Assembly (NCBI RefSeq): GCF_000472965.1
Contig: NZ_AXAU01000003.1
Location: forward strand, 294,404 to 358,403
Direction: 5' to 3'
Length of the DNA stretch: 64,000 nt
Origin: Bradyrhizobium murdochi
Lineage (GTDB): Bacteria; Pseudomonadota; Alphaproteobacteria; Rhizobiales; Xanthobacteraceae
Part shown: piece after piece, positions 8,957 through 16,853 of the stretch
Numbering within the stretch: the stretch's first letter is position 1
How the letters are laid out: each line of letters starts with the position of its first letter
Made by a program: the position numbers and the translations under genes
Notes under the pieces: generated by a model
Seen by the model: only the letters and a program-made list of their open reading frames with translations
Databases searched by the model: none
What the model was told of the DNA's origin: nothing

Positions 8957-8975
8957 CAGTTCTAAAAACGAACTG
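8957..8975. promoter_or_regulatory. Operator-like inverted repeat, copy B (CAGTTC-N7-GAACTG)
   Basis: CAGTTCTAAAAACGAACTG followed by TCAA lies about 80 nt before the isomerase start and 140 nt before the divergent HxlR gene. It has perfect 6-bp arms, the same 7-bp spacer length as copies A and C, and the flanks CTA...TCAA shared with copy C. Confidence 0.6.
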
Positions 8976-9030
8976 TCAAATTATGAGGAATTTTCCTAGT
9001 TTGACGCGAACCCTAGGGGATTGTTTGGAG

Positions 9031-9045
9031 TTTAGTACCTAACTA
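9031..9045. promoter_or_regulatory. Imperfect palindrome before the HxlR gene
   Basis: TAGTACCTAACTA-like dyad about 75 nt upstream of the HxlR-family start. HxlR regulators such as YodB bind TACT/AGTA-type dyads, so this is a possible autoregulatory site. The match is short and only suggestive. Confidence 0.25.
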
Positions 9046-9116
9046 GAATGGTAGTGGAACCAAAAATTCGCTGGACGATTCGAGCGGAATTAGCGTGGGA
9101 AGACCGGAGAGCAGGA

Positions 9117-9647
9117 ATGAGATGGGATGAGCTGGAGGAAGAGCCATGTTCGATGGCCCGGACCATCGGCGTGATCGGCGACCGCTGGACCCTTCTGATC
9201 CTGCGCGAGTGCTTCCTGCGCACGCGCCGCTTCGAGGGATTTCAGTCCGCGCTCGGAATCACACGCCATCTGCTCGCCGAACGACTGAAGAAACTGGTCC
9301 GCCAGGGCGTACTGCGTCGCATTCCCTATCAGGAGTCGCCCAAACGGCATGAATACATTCTTACCCAAAAGGGCCTCGATCTTTATCCGATCATGATGGC
9401 GATTGTGCATTGGGGCGACACGCACATGGTCGACGAACGCGGGCGGCCGTTGCTGCACCAGCACCGCAAATGCGGCAAGAACTTCGATCCGGTCATGATA
9501 TGCTCCGAATGCGGCGAGCCGCTTTCGGCCAAGGAGGTTCATACCCACCCCGGCCCTGGTGCCCGAAGCACCCCGGCAATAAACGCGCCAGAGAAGCCGA
9601 AGGCGCCAGAGAAACCGAAGGCAAAGGCGCGCCGCAGCGCCGCTTGA
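9117..9647 (+). CDS. HxlR-family winged-helix transcriptional regulator
   Basis: 176 residues. The HxlR core occupies about residues 10-105: CSMARTIGVIGDRWTLLILRE, RFEGFQSALGITRHLLAERL and KRHEYILTQKGLDLYPIM. The conserved Cys near residue 11 corresponds to the sensing Cys of some family members. Beyond the core there is CGKNFDPVMICSECGEPL, a possible zinc ribbon, then a Pro/Lys/Ala-rich tail. ATG 9117 is preceded by GGAGA. It is divergent from the isomerase/CoA-transferase operon, making it the natural local regulator of this catabolic cluster; ligand unknown. Confidence 0.92.
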   Translation: MRWDELEEEPCSMARTIGVIGDRWTLLILRECFLRTRRFEGFQSALGITRHLLAERLKKLVRQGVLRRIPYQESPKRHEYILTQKGLDLYPIMMAIVHWGDTHMVDERGRPLLHQHRKCGKNFDPVMICSECGEPLSAKEVHTHPGPGARSTPAINAPEKPKAPEKPKAKARRSAA

Positions 9648-9667
9648 AGTGGCCGCTCGCCCGGACC

Positions 9668-11470
9668 TCAGACCCGGATCACATCTCGACTTGCTTCGTT
9701 GCCGTAGAGGCGCTCTACCTGTTCAGAGCGATGTTTCAGCACAGCACGTTGATTGACGTAGGCCTTGTCGGTGATTTCTCCTGCGGCCAATGACGACGGA
9801 TCCGTCAGCAGGGAGAACGAACAGATTCGTTCGCTGCTTCCGACGGACTCATTATATTCCTGAAAGCGATCTCTGAGAAATTGAACCACGAGAGCGTCGC
9901 AGGTTAAATCTGCGGCCGGAGTCTTGGAAATCCGCGCTGCCTCGGTCGGATTCAACCAGCAGAGTAGCGCGCACGATTGACGATTTTCTCCGGCAACGAC
10001 AATGTCCAGCAATACGCCGCGCGTAATAGCCAGGATTACCGCGCGCATGTTGCCGATCGAGACCCACGTGCCGTTCGCGAGTTTGAAGTTCTCGGAAATT
10101 CTGCCCGTAAAGCGCAGCCCAAGCTCCGGCTTCTGAGGATCCAGAAATGAGACGGTATCGCCGATGCGATAGAATCCCTCCTCATCGAAAGCCTTCTCCG
10201 TCAAATCCGGCCTTCCGAGATAACCCGGGGTAACGTTGGGCCCCTTCACCCTCGCCTCGTAAGTATCGGAAACCGGAATCAGTTTTAGCCGCAGGCCCGG
10301 CGCGGGAAGACCAATCTCTCCCGGCTGGTCGGTGGCCCAATGGGTCGTACTGATGGTCGGGGCCGTTTCGGTGGTGCCGTAGCCCGACATGACCGGAATT
10401 CGCCGACCGGTGATCGACGATGTCAGCCGATAGAGCTTTTCAAGCGTCGCTTGCGAAATTGCAGCTCCGGCATAGCTCAATCGATCCATTCGCTTGAACA
10501 CGCTGGCGCCAAGATCGAGGTCGTTCTCGATCGCGTCGCATAAGAGATTATAGCCGGCAGGCACGTTGAACATGGCAGTGGGTGAAATCTCCCTGAGATT
10601 CGCGACCGTCTTGTGGAAGAGCTGAGGCAGCGGCCGGCCATCGTCGATGTAAAGGGTGCCGCCATTCTTGAGAATGCCGTGAAGGATTACGTTGCTGCCC
10701 ATCGTATGGTGCCATGGCAGCCACTCAACCTGCACCGGCGCATCCGGAGCAGACACAAGCAGACTCCCCATTTGCAGGGAGCTCGCCATCATGCGGTGGG
10801 TATTGAGCACGCCTTTCGGGAAACCGGTCGAGCCGGACGTGAAGAGAATCTTTGCGACGGCATCGCAAGACACCGCACTTGATGCGCGCTCGAATCCGTC
10901 GCTCCTGCTTCGGGCGATCAGAGTCTGGAAGGGCACCGTATCCGGCGCGCCATCGACGCTGATCCAGGTTGCGGCTGCCAGTTCCGGAATGGAGCGGCCA
11001 GCGGAAAAGTCACGTCCGCTCTGAACGAAAACGAAATTCGGGCGCAACGTTTCCGCAATATCCTTGAGACGAGCCAGGCCGCCGGGCATCAGCGTGTAGT
11101 TTGGCGATACCGGCGCCAGAATCACCCCTATCGACATCGCGGCAAACGAGATCACCGCGTTCTCGATCGAGTTTCCTGAAAGTACCGCCAGCTTGTCAGC
11201 CGGCTTTGCGCCCATATCGATCAGGCTTTGGCCGACCGCCTGAACCTGCAACCATGCTTCGCTGTAGGTGATCTCGTCCCATCCCCCCTTTGCATTTCGT
11301 TGCGCAAGAAAAATTCTATCCGGAGCAGAGTTTGCCCAGTTGGGTAGGAAATCCGTGATGCGCCAAATGCATTCCCCCAACTCAACAGGCGAGCTCAAGA
11401 TGAGCGTGCCGTCGGTTCGACGCTCTATGCAAAGCTCTCTTGGCGCAAACGTCAGTGCCTTCGTCGACAT
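9668..11470 (-). CDS. Feruloyl-CoA synthase-like AMP-forming ligase
   Basis: 600-residue adenylate-forming enzyme related to feruloyl-CoA synthases, which couple hydroxycinnamic acids to CoA. Motifs: FTSGSTGFPKGVLNTHRMM near 215, LPWHHTMGSNV near 255, SGYGTTETAPTIS near 365, EEGFYRIGDTVSF near 430. The C-terminal Lys is in the segment GEITDKAYVNQRAVL, where the typical PRTxTGK motif is replaced by ITDKAYVNQ, as in Fcs-type enzymes. AGGAG lies upstream of ATG 11470. It follows the binding-protein gene with a 190-nt gap holding a palindrome. Specificity for a hydroxycinnamate is inference from family. Confidence 0.86.
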   Translation of the reverse strand: MSTKALTFAPRELCIERRTDGTLILSSPVELGECIWRITDFLPNWANSAPDRIFLAQRNAKGGWDEITYSEAWLQVQAVGQSLIDMGAKPADKLAVLSGNSIENAVISFAAMSIGVILAPVSPNYTLMPGGLARLKDIAETLRPNFVFVQSGRDFSAGRSIPELAAATWISVDGAPDTVPFQTLIARSRSDGFERASSAVSCDAVAKILFTSGSTGFPKGVLNTHRMMASSLQMGSLLVSAPDAPVQVEWLPWHHTMGSNVILHGILKNGGTLYIDDGRPLPQLFHKTVANLREISPTAMFNVPAGYNLLCDAIENDLDLGASVFKRMDRLSYAGAAISQATLEKLYRLTSSITGRRIPVMSGYGTTETAPTISTTHWATDQPGEIGLPAPGLRLKLIPVSDTYEARVKGPNVTPGYLGRPDLTEKAFDEEGFYRIGDTVSFLDPQKPELGLRFTGRISENFKLANGTWVSIGNMRAVILAITRGVLLDIVVAGENRQSCALLCWLNPTEAARISKTPAADLTCDALVVQFLRDRFQEYNESVGSSERICSFSLLTDPSSLAAGEITDKAYVNQRAVLKHRSEQVERLYGNEASRDVIRV

Positions 11471-11564
11471 GGAAAATGATCTCCTGAATTACCGGGAAAG
11501 GAGCGCTCGAAGGCAGCAACCCGGTTCACTACCGATGCCTGGTGCTCGTTGGTCCGCCGGCCTG

Positions 11565-11580
11565 GATAACGCGCGTTATC
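11565..11580. promoter_or_regulatory. Perfect 16-bp palindrome GATAACGCGCGTTATC
   Basis: It lies 95-110 nt upstream of the feruloyl-CoA synthase-like start, in the gap between that gene and the binding-protein gene. No T-run follows, so a terminator is unlikely; a MarR- or TetR-type operator is plausible. Seen once. Confidence 0.45.
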
Positions 11581-11661
11581 AATCGGTCTGACGGGCGCGG
11601 CCGGTCGGCAGTTCGCATCCAAGTCGCGAACTTGCCGGAACCGCCGTTCGCGCGCGCCGGG

Positions 11662-12861
11662 TCACTCGGACCTGGCGTCCAGCACATCGCCGAAGGCTTG
11701 CCAACTCGTGCCGCTCCACCGCTGCAATCGCATCTGTGTCCAGATCATATTCTCGGTGTCGGTGGTGTTGACCTTGATGCCGGGCAGCGCAGTCGGAACG
11801 ACGAAGTCCTTCAGGTTCTTGGCCTGCGCAAGAATATTCTTGCGGGACAGATCATTGCCGCATTGCTTTAGAATCTGCTCGAGCAGGATGCCTTGCTGAT
11901 AGCCGGTCAGATAGCTGCCGTTGGTGATGTCGGCGCCCGGCAAATACTTGTCGAAGAACACCCGAAAGGCCTGCATGCCCGGGTCGTCTTTCCATGCCGA
12001 ATCCAGAACATCCTTGTTGGTCGTACCGACGATCACGCCGACCGATTTGTCGAGACCGGCAGGCGCGAGCGTGCCTCCGACCGAGCCCGAAGGAAAATTA
12101 ATGATCACGGTCGCCTTCCAGCCGATCACCGCGGCTTGCCGGATGGCCTGCGCCGCGAACTTCGGCGTGCCGGCGATGACCAGCGCGTCCGCGCCGGAGC
12201 TCTTCAAGTTGACGACCTGTGAATCAACCGTCGGCTCGGTGACCTCATAGGAAGCGCTTACGACCTTTCGGTCGAAATCCTTGCCGAGAAACGCCTTGAA
12301 GGCGTTTACATAATCTTTGCCGAGGTCGTCGTTCTGATAGAGGATGGCATACTTTGCGTTCGGCAGTGCCCTCATCAGATATTTGGCGTAGATCTTTCCT
12401 TCGGTGTCGTAGCTGACGAGGCCTGTCGTAGTCAGCGGATAGTTGACAACGTCGGTGAACTTGGATGATCCGCTGATGATCGCGATGCTGGGCACCCCTT
12501 TCGACCTCAGGTATTTGGCCGTAGCCGAGATGCCGGGGGTGCCGAGCTGGCCGAACATGAACGACACTTCGTCGCTCTCAACGAGTTTGCGGACGTGCTC
12601 CACCGCTTTCGGAGGGCTGTATGCGTCATCATATGCGATGTAGTTGATCTTGCGGCCGTTGATGCCCCCGCGGTCGTTGACCGACTGAACATAGGCCATA
12701 ACGCCCCTGCCCACGAGACCGATCGATGACGCCGGTCCGCTGAAGGGGAAAACGCCGCCAATCTTGATCTCGGTCGCTGAGATTCCTGGTTCTTCGGCTG
12801 CGAATGCCGGGCCGCTCAAAAGTGAAACCAGGGCCGCCACGATTTTCAATTTCGTCAACAT
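11662..12861 (-). CDS. Branched-chain amino-acid-type (Liv) ABC substrate-binding protein
   Basis: Periplasmic type I binding protein of 399 residues with signal peptide MLTKLKIVAALVSLLSGPAFA and mature start AEEPGISATEIKIGGVFPFSG, typical of LivJ/LivK relatives that often bind aromatic acids in Bradyrhizobium and Rhodopseudomonas. ATG 12861 has GGGAGG at 8 nt; the longer ORF from 12900 adds a non-signal leader. No permease or ATPase genes adjoin it, so it must use a distant Liv transporter or act alone. Operator copy C lies about 95 nt upstream, tying it to the CoA-dependent cluster. Confidence 0.92.
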   Translation of the reverse strand: MLTKLKIVAALVSLLSGPAFAAEEPGISATEIKIGGVFPFSGPASSIGLVGRGVMAYVQSVNDRGGINGRKINYIAYDDAYSPPKAVEHVRKLVESDEVSFMFGQLGTPGISATAKYLRSKGVPSIAIISGSSKFTDVVNYPLTTTGLVSYDTEGKIYAKYLMRALPNAKYAILYQNDDLGKDYVNAFKAFLGKDFDRKVVSASYEVTEPTVDSQVVNLKSSGADALVIAGTPKFAAQAIRQAAVIGWKATVIINFPSGSVGGTLAPAGLDKSVGVIVGTTNKDVLDSAWKDDPGMQAFRVFFDKYLPGADITNGSYLTGYQQGILLEQILKQCGNDLSRKNILAQAKNLKDFVVPTALPGIKVNTTDTENMIWTQMRLQRWSGTSWQAFGDVLDARSE

Positions 12862-12956
12862 TGCTCGTCCTCCCAAACGCGATGAGTGCGCGGGTCCCAA
12901 GCGGGACCGCGATCCTGCAAACCGCGGCCGTTGTCCGACCGTCTTAGTTTAACCTA

Positions 12957-12975
12957 CAGTTCTTTTTTAGAACTA
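12957..12975. promoter_or_regulatory. Operator-like inverted repeat, copy C (AGTTC-N7-GAACT)
   Basis: AGTTCTTTTTTAGAACT with flanks CTAC and AGTCAA, about 95 nt before the Liv-type binding protein start. The core GTTCTTTTTTAGAAC is identical to copy A base for base, and the left flank CTACA matches copy B. Confidence 0.6.
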
Positions 12976-13190
12976 GTCAAGTCCACCGAAACCAGTTCTA
13001 TGCTTGTCGGAACTTGGCTTCGATCCAATTTGGGTGGCGAGGCGTCTCCGGCTCAGACATAATCTGATTCATCTGTAACTGGCGTGTCAATCGCACGAGT
13101 ACAGCTTGCGCAACTACCGGCGTAGGTGAAGCGCACGCGGCCCATCAGAAATGCGACGGGAATACTTCTTTCGAGTGTAATGCGCTATAA

Positions 13191-13210
13191 ATTCTACTAT
13201 AGAACTGTCA
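13191..13210. promoter_or_regulatory. Weak fourth copy of the operator-like repeat (copy D)
   Basis: ATTC-TACTATA-GAAC followed by TGTCA. The right half-site and flank match copy B (GAACTGTCA); the left arm has one mismatch. The spacing is again 7 bp. There is no clear gene next to it. Confidence 0.35.
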
Positions 13211-13444
13211 GTGACGCGGACGTATTTTTGCGCTTCAAGTCCACGTCTGTGCAAGGGCCGACGGTGCCGCGCGCTGATGACTGACGCGAGCGATACGGCG
13301 AAGCGCGGAGCGGTAAAGCTGCGGCACCAGCGAAACAGCCGCGAGTCCGAACGCAAGACCGAAACAGGAGGCCTCGCCTATCGGCGCGTTGCCGCGCAGG
13401 AAACTCTTCGCCGATCCAGCGCGTGATCCAGGTGCCGGCGGAGG

Positions 13445-14692
13445 CTACAAATTCTTCTCGGCGAGTTTACGAAACTCGTCAGGCACCGAGCGAGAAATAC
13501 CCAGCGTTGCCGAACCGTATCCGATCGCATCCCATCCGAAGCGGTCGCGGATCTTGTCGACAGCACAGTCTGCCGTCCAACGGGCCATGCCTAGCCTGCT
13601 GCCGGGACGGCGCGCTTCATCTTCAAGTCCGAGCGGGAGCTCCAGCTCCAAATCCCAGTTCTCCTCGAGATGCGACACGGAGATCGCCAACAGCGAGATG
13701 ATCTTCTCGTCCGGGTGATCTGCGAGGACTGCACGCACCAATTCCTCGGCAAGTTCAGCGAGCATCACGGTCGCGGAGATCGGCGCACCGAGCGTCACCG
13801 AGCGCGTGACCGAGTTCAGGTCGGCGAAGCGAACGCGGACCGTCACGGTTCGGCCGGGTCTGGACTTCGCCCGGAGCCGCGCGGCGATGCGGTCGGCAAG
13901 ATGCAGCAGGGTGGGTCGAATAACCTGCTGTTCGGCCGGCTTCCTGCCAATCGCTGACTGCGCCCCGGCCGATCGGGCCCGGCGATGAGGCTTGAGTTGC
14001 CGCGGATCACGATTCCACGCCAGCGCCGCGAGTTTCTCGCCTGCCGCGGGACCAAGCAAGCGTTCGAGCGACCATCCTGGTGTCCTGGCCAACTGCCCGA
14101 TGGTCAACACGCCGATCTCGGCCAGCCGCGCCTTCGTGACCGGACCCACTCCCCACATCAGCTCGACGGCAAGTTCGTGAAGGAATTCCAGTTCGGTGTC
14201 GGGATCGACAACCACAAGCCCGTCCGGCTTGGCGACCTGCGAAGCGATTTTCGCCAGATGTTTGGTGCGCGCGACACCCACTGAGATTGGCAGGCCAAGC
14301 TCAGTGCGTACGCGCTGGCGGATTGCCGCCGCGATTTCAGCAGGTGCACCGAAAAGATGAGTGCAGCCCGCAACGTCGGCAAAGGCCTCGTCGATGGAAA
14401 TCCGCTCGACGAGCGGTGTGAAATCGCCGATCACCTTGATGGCGGCGTCGCCCAGCCGTTGGTAGTCCTTGAAATGGCCGCTGACAAAGATGAGTTGTGG
14501 ACATAGCTCACGCGCCTGCCGTCCCGGCATGCCGCTACGAACCCCGAAGGCCTTGGCTTCGTAAGAAGCGGCAAGCACAACCCCGCCACCGACCGCGATG
14601 GGTCTACCGCGTAGCGAAGCGTCGAGCAGCTGCTCAACCGAGGCATAAAAGGCGTCCAGGTCTGCATGAAGGATCGTGGCCGTCATAGCCAT
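13445..14692 (-). CDS. dinB: DNA polymerase IV (Y-family, DinB)
   Basis: Error-prone Y-family polymerase of 415 residues. The palm carries the metal ligands in ILHADLDAFYASVEQ (N-terminus) and ERISIDEAFADV near 98. The helix-hairpin-helix region LMWGVGPVTKARLAEIG is near 178 and the little-finger domain is about 240-345. Length is normal for DinB with a C-terminal extension. The ATG 14692 frame starts MAMTATILHAD; ATG 14686 is an alternative. A GAAC-N7-GAAC SOS box lies about 45 nt upstream, so it is very likely LexA-controlled. Unrelated to its neighbours. Confidence 0.95.
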   Translation of the reverse strand: MAMTATILHADLDAFYASVEQLLDASLRGRPIAVGGGVVLAASYEAKAFGVRSGMPGRQARELCPQLIFVSGHFKDYQRLGDAAIKVIGDFTPLVERISIDEAFADVAGCTHLFGAPAEIAAAIRQRVRTELGLPISVGVARTKHLAKIASQVAKPDGLVVVDPDTELEFLHELAVELMWGVGPVTKARLAEIGVLTIGQLARTPGWSLERLLGPAAGEKLAALAWNRDPRQLKPHRRARSAGAQSAIGRKPAEQQVIRPTLLHLADRIAARLRAKSRPGRTVTVRVRFADLNSVTRSVTLGAPISATVMLAELAEELVRAVLADHPDEKIISLLAISVSHLEENWDLELELPLGLEDEARRPGSRLGMARWTADCAVDKIRDRFGWDAIGYGSATLGISRSVPDEFRKLAEKNL

Positions 14693-14733
14693 CCCGACCG
14701 TTCACCCGCGAGATCCGACGGAAATCTTCATGA

Positions 14734-14748
14734 GAACATAATGAGAAC
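14734..14748. promoter_or_regulatory. LexA (SOS) box of dinB
   Basis: GAACATAATGAGAAC is a perfect direct repeat GAAC-N7-GAAC, the reverse complement of GTTC-N7-GTTC, the known LexA site of alphaproteobacteria. It lies 42-56 nt before the dinB start. Confidence 0.9.
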
Positions 14749-14870
14749 ATGCACGGACGCATGTCAAGCCGGGATAGACCTTTCCCTGGAAGCTGCAATG
14801 AAAGTTGCCTTCCAGCCCAGGCTCCCCTGCGATCCTGTTTGCCAACCACGCAGCGCCATGGGTGAGAGGT

Positions 14871-14950
14871 CTCTCTCCCGCGAATGACCCTCGCCCGGGC
14901 GAGTCCGCGGACAGAGCCTACGCGCCACCTTCTCCCACAAGGGGAGGAGG
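14871..14950. repeat. G/C-rich interspersed repeat element
   Basis: About 80 nt with nested dyads: CTCTCTCCCG, the palindrome CTCGCCCGGGCGAG (14890-14903), and CTTCTCCCACAAGGGGAGGAG. This arrangement resembles short interspersed repeats I associate with Bradyrhizobium genomes. The last codons of the amidohydrolase gene read into it. A related hairpin is at 16795-16821. Confidence 0.6.
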
Positions 14951-15787
14951 AATAAGATAAGCCCCCTGAGCGTTCGCCCCAAACGCCTTGTGGCGCACGT
15001 GCGGGCCAAGCTTCATCAGGCACGCCTCAAGCGCGCTCTTGATCTCGCCATAGCTGCCGGCGAGCAGACACACCGGCCAGTCGGAGCCGAAGATCAAGCG
15101 ATCCTCGCCAAAACACCTGGCGGCATGCTCGACCAAGGGGAACAGACGAGCCGAGTCCCAATCGTCCCACTTCGCCTCGGTGGCAAGGCCTGAAATTTTG
15201 CACCAGACGTTGCCGCACTCGGCGAGCGCTGCGAGACGATCGGCCCATTCACGGCTGAAACCGTCGGCGATCGGCGGCTTGGCGGCGTGATCGAGGACAA
15301 AGCGCCCTTGCGGAAACGCCTGCGCGGTTGCGATCGCGGCCGGCATTTCTCGCGTGCGTACCAGGAGATCGTAGGTGAGATCGTGCGCAACCACTGCGCT
15401 CAAGCCGCGCTGCACGTCCTCGCGCAGCAGCCAATCAGGATCGGGCTCATCGTGCACCTGGTGACGAATGCCGACCAGCCTTTCGCCTCCGGGCGAGCCG
15501 CGCAGCCGTTCGAGCGTCTCATCGACCTTGCCGCCAGTCAGGTCGACCCAGCCGACCACGCCGATGACGAAGGGCGTCGCAGCGGCGACGCGCAAGAATT
15601 CCTCGGTCTCGTAGATCGAGGAGCGGCACTGCACCAAAATGCTCGCATCGACCCCGTTGGCGCGAAGCAGCGGCGCGAGATCGGATGGGCCGAAGGCGCG
15701 ACGGATCCGCGCGAGTTCAGGCGCCTCCATCCAAGGATAATCGGCACGCGCGGGATCCCAGAAATGCTGATGACCGTCGATCATCAT
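14918..15787 (-). CDS. Amidohydrolase family lactonase (fuconolactonase-like)
   Basis: 289-residue TIM-barrel amidohydrolase of COG3618, the group that includes L-fuconolactone and L-rhamnonolactone hydrolases. The metal site begins MMIDGHQHFWDPARADYPW; FVLDHAAKPP near 160 and RLIFGSDWPVC near 245 carry further ligands. It is downstream of a sugar-dehydrogenase-type aldo/keto reductase (3-nt gap), so hydrolysis of an aldonolactone is the likely job. The C-terminus ends LIPPPLVGEGGA; those last codons lie in a repeat element, so the native end appears to have been replaced. Confidence 0.88.
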   Translation of the reverse strand: MMIDGHQHFWDPARADYPWMEAPELARIRRAFGPSDLAPLLRANGVDASILVQCRSSIYETEEFLRVAAATPFVIGVVGWVDLTGGKVDETLERLRGSPGGERLVGIRHQVHDEPDPDWLLREDVQRGLSAVVAHDLTYDLLVRTREMPAAIATAQAFPQGRFVLDHAAKPPIADGFSREWADRLAALAECGNVWCKISGLATEAKWDDWDSARLFPLVEHAARCFGEDRLIFGSDWPVCLLAGSYGEIKSALEACLMKLGPHVRHKAFGANAQGAYLIPPPLVGEGGA

Positions 15788-15790
15788 AGG

Positions 15791-16768
15791 TCAGACTCCA
15801 CCCGGCAGTGGTGCGGACGCATCGACCAATTTGCGCTCGCGCAGCTCCTGCCAGAAGGAGGACGGCACCAACCGCTCGGCCATCGCGATGTTATTCGAAA
15901 CCTCCGCAGCGCTGCGCGCGCCCAGCAGCGCGACCGTTACCGCCGGATGGGCCATACAGAACTGGACTGCGGCGGCCTTGAGCTCCGTGCCATGCTTGCG
16001 GCACAGCGCCTCCAGCGCCAGCGCGCGGGCGACGAGCGCCGCGTCGGCGTCTTCGTAATTGAACTTCGCGCCGTCGCGCGGGTTCGCTAGGATACCGCTG
16101 TTGTAGATGCCGCCGAGAATGATGCCGATGCTCTTCGCACGGCAGATCGGAAACAACGTCGTCAGCGCGCCTTGGTCGAGCAGCGTGTAGCGGCCCGCCA
16201 GCAGGAAGCAATCGACCGGCGCCCTTTCGGCGAAGCGGACGAGCATCTCGGATTGATTCATACCGGCGCCGATCGCCTTGACCGTGCCATCGTCGCGCAA
16301 GCGCCGGAGCGCGCGGAAGGCACCGGCGACTGCATCCTCATAGTGGTCATCCGGATCATGGACGAGCAGTACATCGACGCGGTCAAGCCCGAGGCGGGCG
16401 AGGCTGTGCTCCACTGAACGCATCACGCCGTCGTAGCTGAAATCGAATTCTGGCCGCTCGGCCGGCGTGCCCTTGTAGTGATCGTCTTCGGCAGCCGCAC
16501 TGGCCGGGCGCAGCAAACGGCCGACCTTGGTGGAGATCGCAAAGGATTCCCGATGCTGCCGGCGCAGAAAACTGCCCAGGCGACGTTCGGCCAATCCAAA
16601 GCCGTAGAGCGGCGCGGTATCGAAGAAGCGGACGCCGAGCGACCAGGCGCGTTCGATCGTGGCTTCCGCGTCCGCGTCGCTGACCGGCGCAAACAGTCCG
16701 CCGAGAGGAGCGGTTCCGAGACCAATCGCTGTGACGTCGAGTCCATCCGCAAGCCGCGTACGCTTCAT
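15791..16768 (-). CDS. Aldo/keto reductase, D-threo-aldose 1-dehydrogenase-like
   Basis: NAD(P)-linked (alpha/beta)8 reductase of about 325 residues. Seen: LDVTAIGLGTAPLGGLF at the start, FFDTAPLYGFGLAERRLGSFL with the catalytic Asp and Tyr, DRVDVLLVHDPDD near 125 with the His, and AIGAGMNQSEM. Members such as L-fucose dehydrogenase oxidise aldoses to lactones, matching the lactonase gene immediately downstream. ATG 16768 (MKRTRLADG) is the start that matches the family; ATG 16780 and 16795 are possible. It closes the xylose operon, which suggests a parallel oxidative route for a pentose or 6-deoxyhexose. Confidence 0.88.
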   Translation of the reverse strand: MKRTRLADGLDVTAIGLGTAPLGGLFAPVSDADAEATIERAWSLGVRFFDTAPLYGFGLAERRLGSFLRRQHRESFAISTKVGRLLRPASAAAEDDHYKGTPAERPEFDFSYDGVMRSVEHSLARLGLDRVDVLLVHDPDDHYEDAVAGAFRALRRLRDDGTVKAIGAGMNQSEMLVRFAERAPVDCFLLAGRYTLLDQGALTTLFPICRAKSIGIILGGIYNSGILANPRDGAKFNYEDADAALVARALALEALCRKHGTELKAAAVQFCMAHPAVTVALLGARSAAEVSNNIAMAERLVPSSFWQELRERKLVDASAPLPGGV

Positions 16769-16794
16769 TCCAGGATCCATGGTCGAAACATGCA

Positions 16795-16821
16795 CTCCCT
16801 CTCCCGCAACGGGAGAGGGAG
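16795..16821. repeat. Perfect 12-bp hairpin repeat
   Basis: CTCCCTCTCCCG and its exact complement are separated by CAA. It sits between the sugar-binding-protein stop and the aldo/keto reductase start. There is no T-run on either side, so it is better seen as an interspersed palindromic repeat than an intrinsic terminator, though it could stabilise the upstream mRNA end. Confidence 0.7.
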
Positions 16822-16853
16822 CGTAGCGCAGGAACGTCGGGCTGCGAACGTTC

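Larger units (their letters stand above)
12862..13444. other. Gene-free stretch between binding-protein gene and dinB
   Basis: About 580 nt with no convincing gene. It contains operator copies C and D, and an AGTTC-N11-GAACT dyad (12994-13014). Short ORFs on either strand (13114-13356 minus, 13211-13426 plus) are Arg/Ser-rich, lack clear ribosome sites and resemble no family I recognise. Copy D without a gene behind it suggests a promoter left by a lost gene. Confidence 0.5.

Noticed and set aside
5355..12975. GTTC-N7-GAAC sites read as LexA boxes
   Set aside because: The alphaproteobacterial LexA box is a direct repeat (GTTC-N7-GTTC); these sites are inverted and precede catabolic genes.
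16795..16821. Intrinsic terminator after the sugar-binding-protein gene
   Set aside because: The stem is perfect but no T-run follows on either strand, so it fits an interspersed palindromic repeat better.
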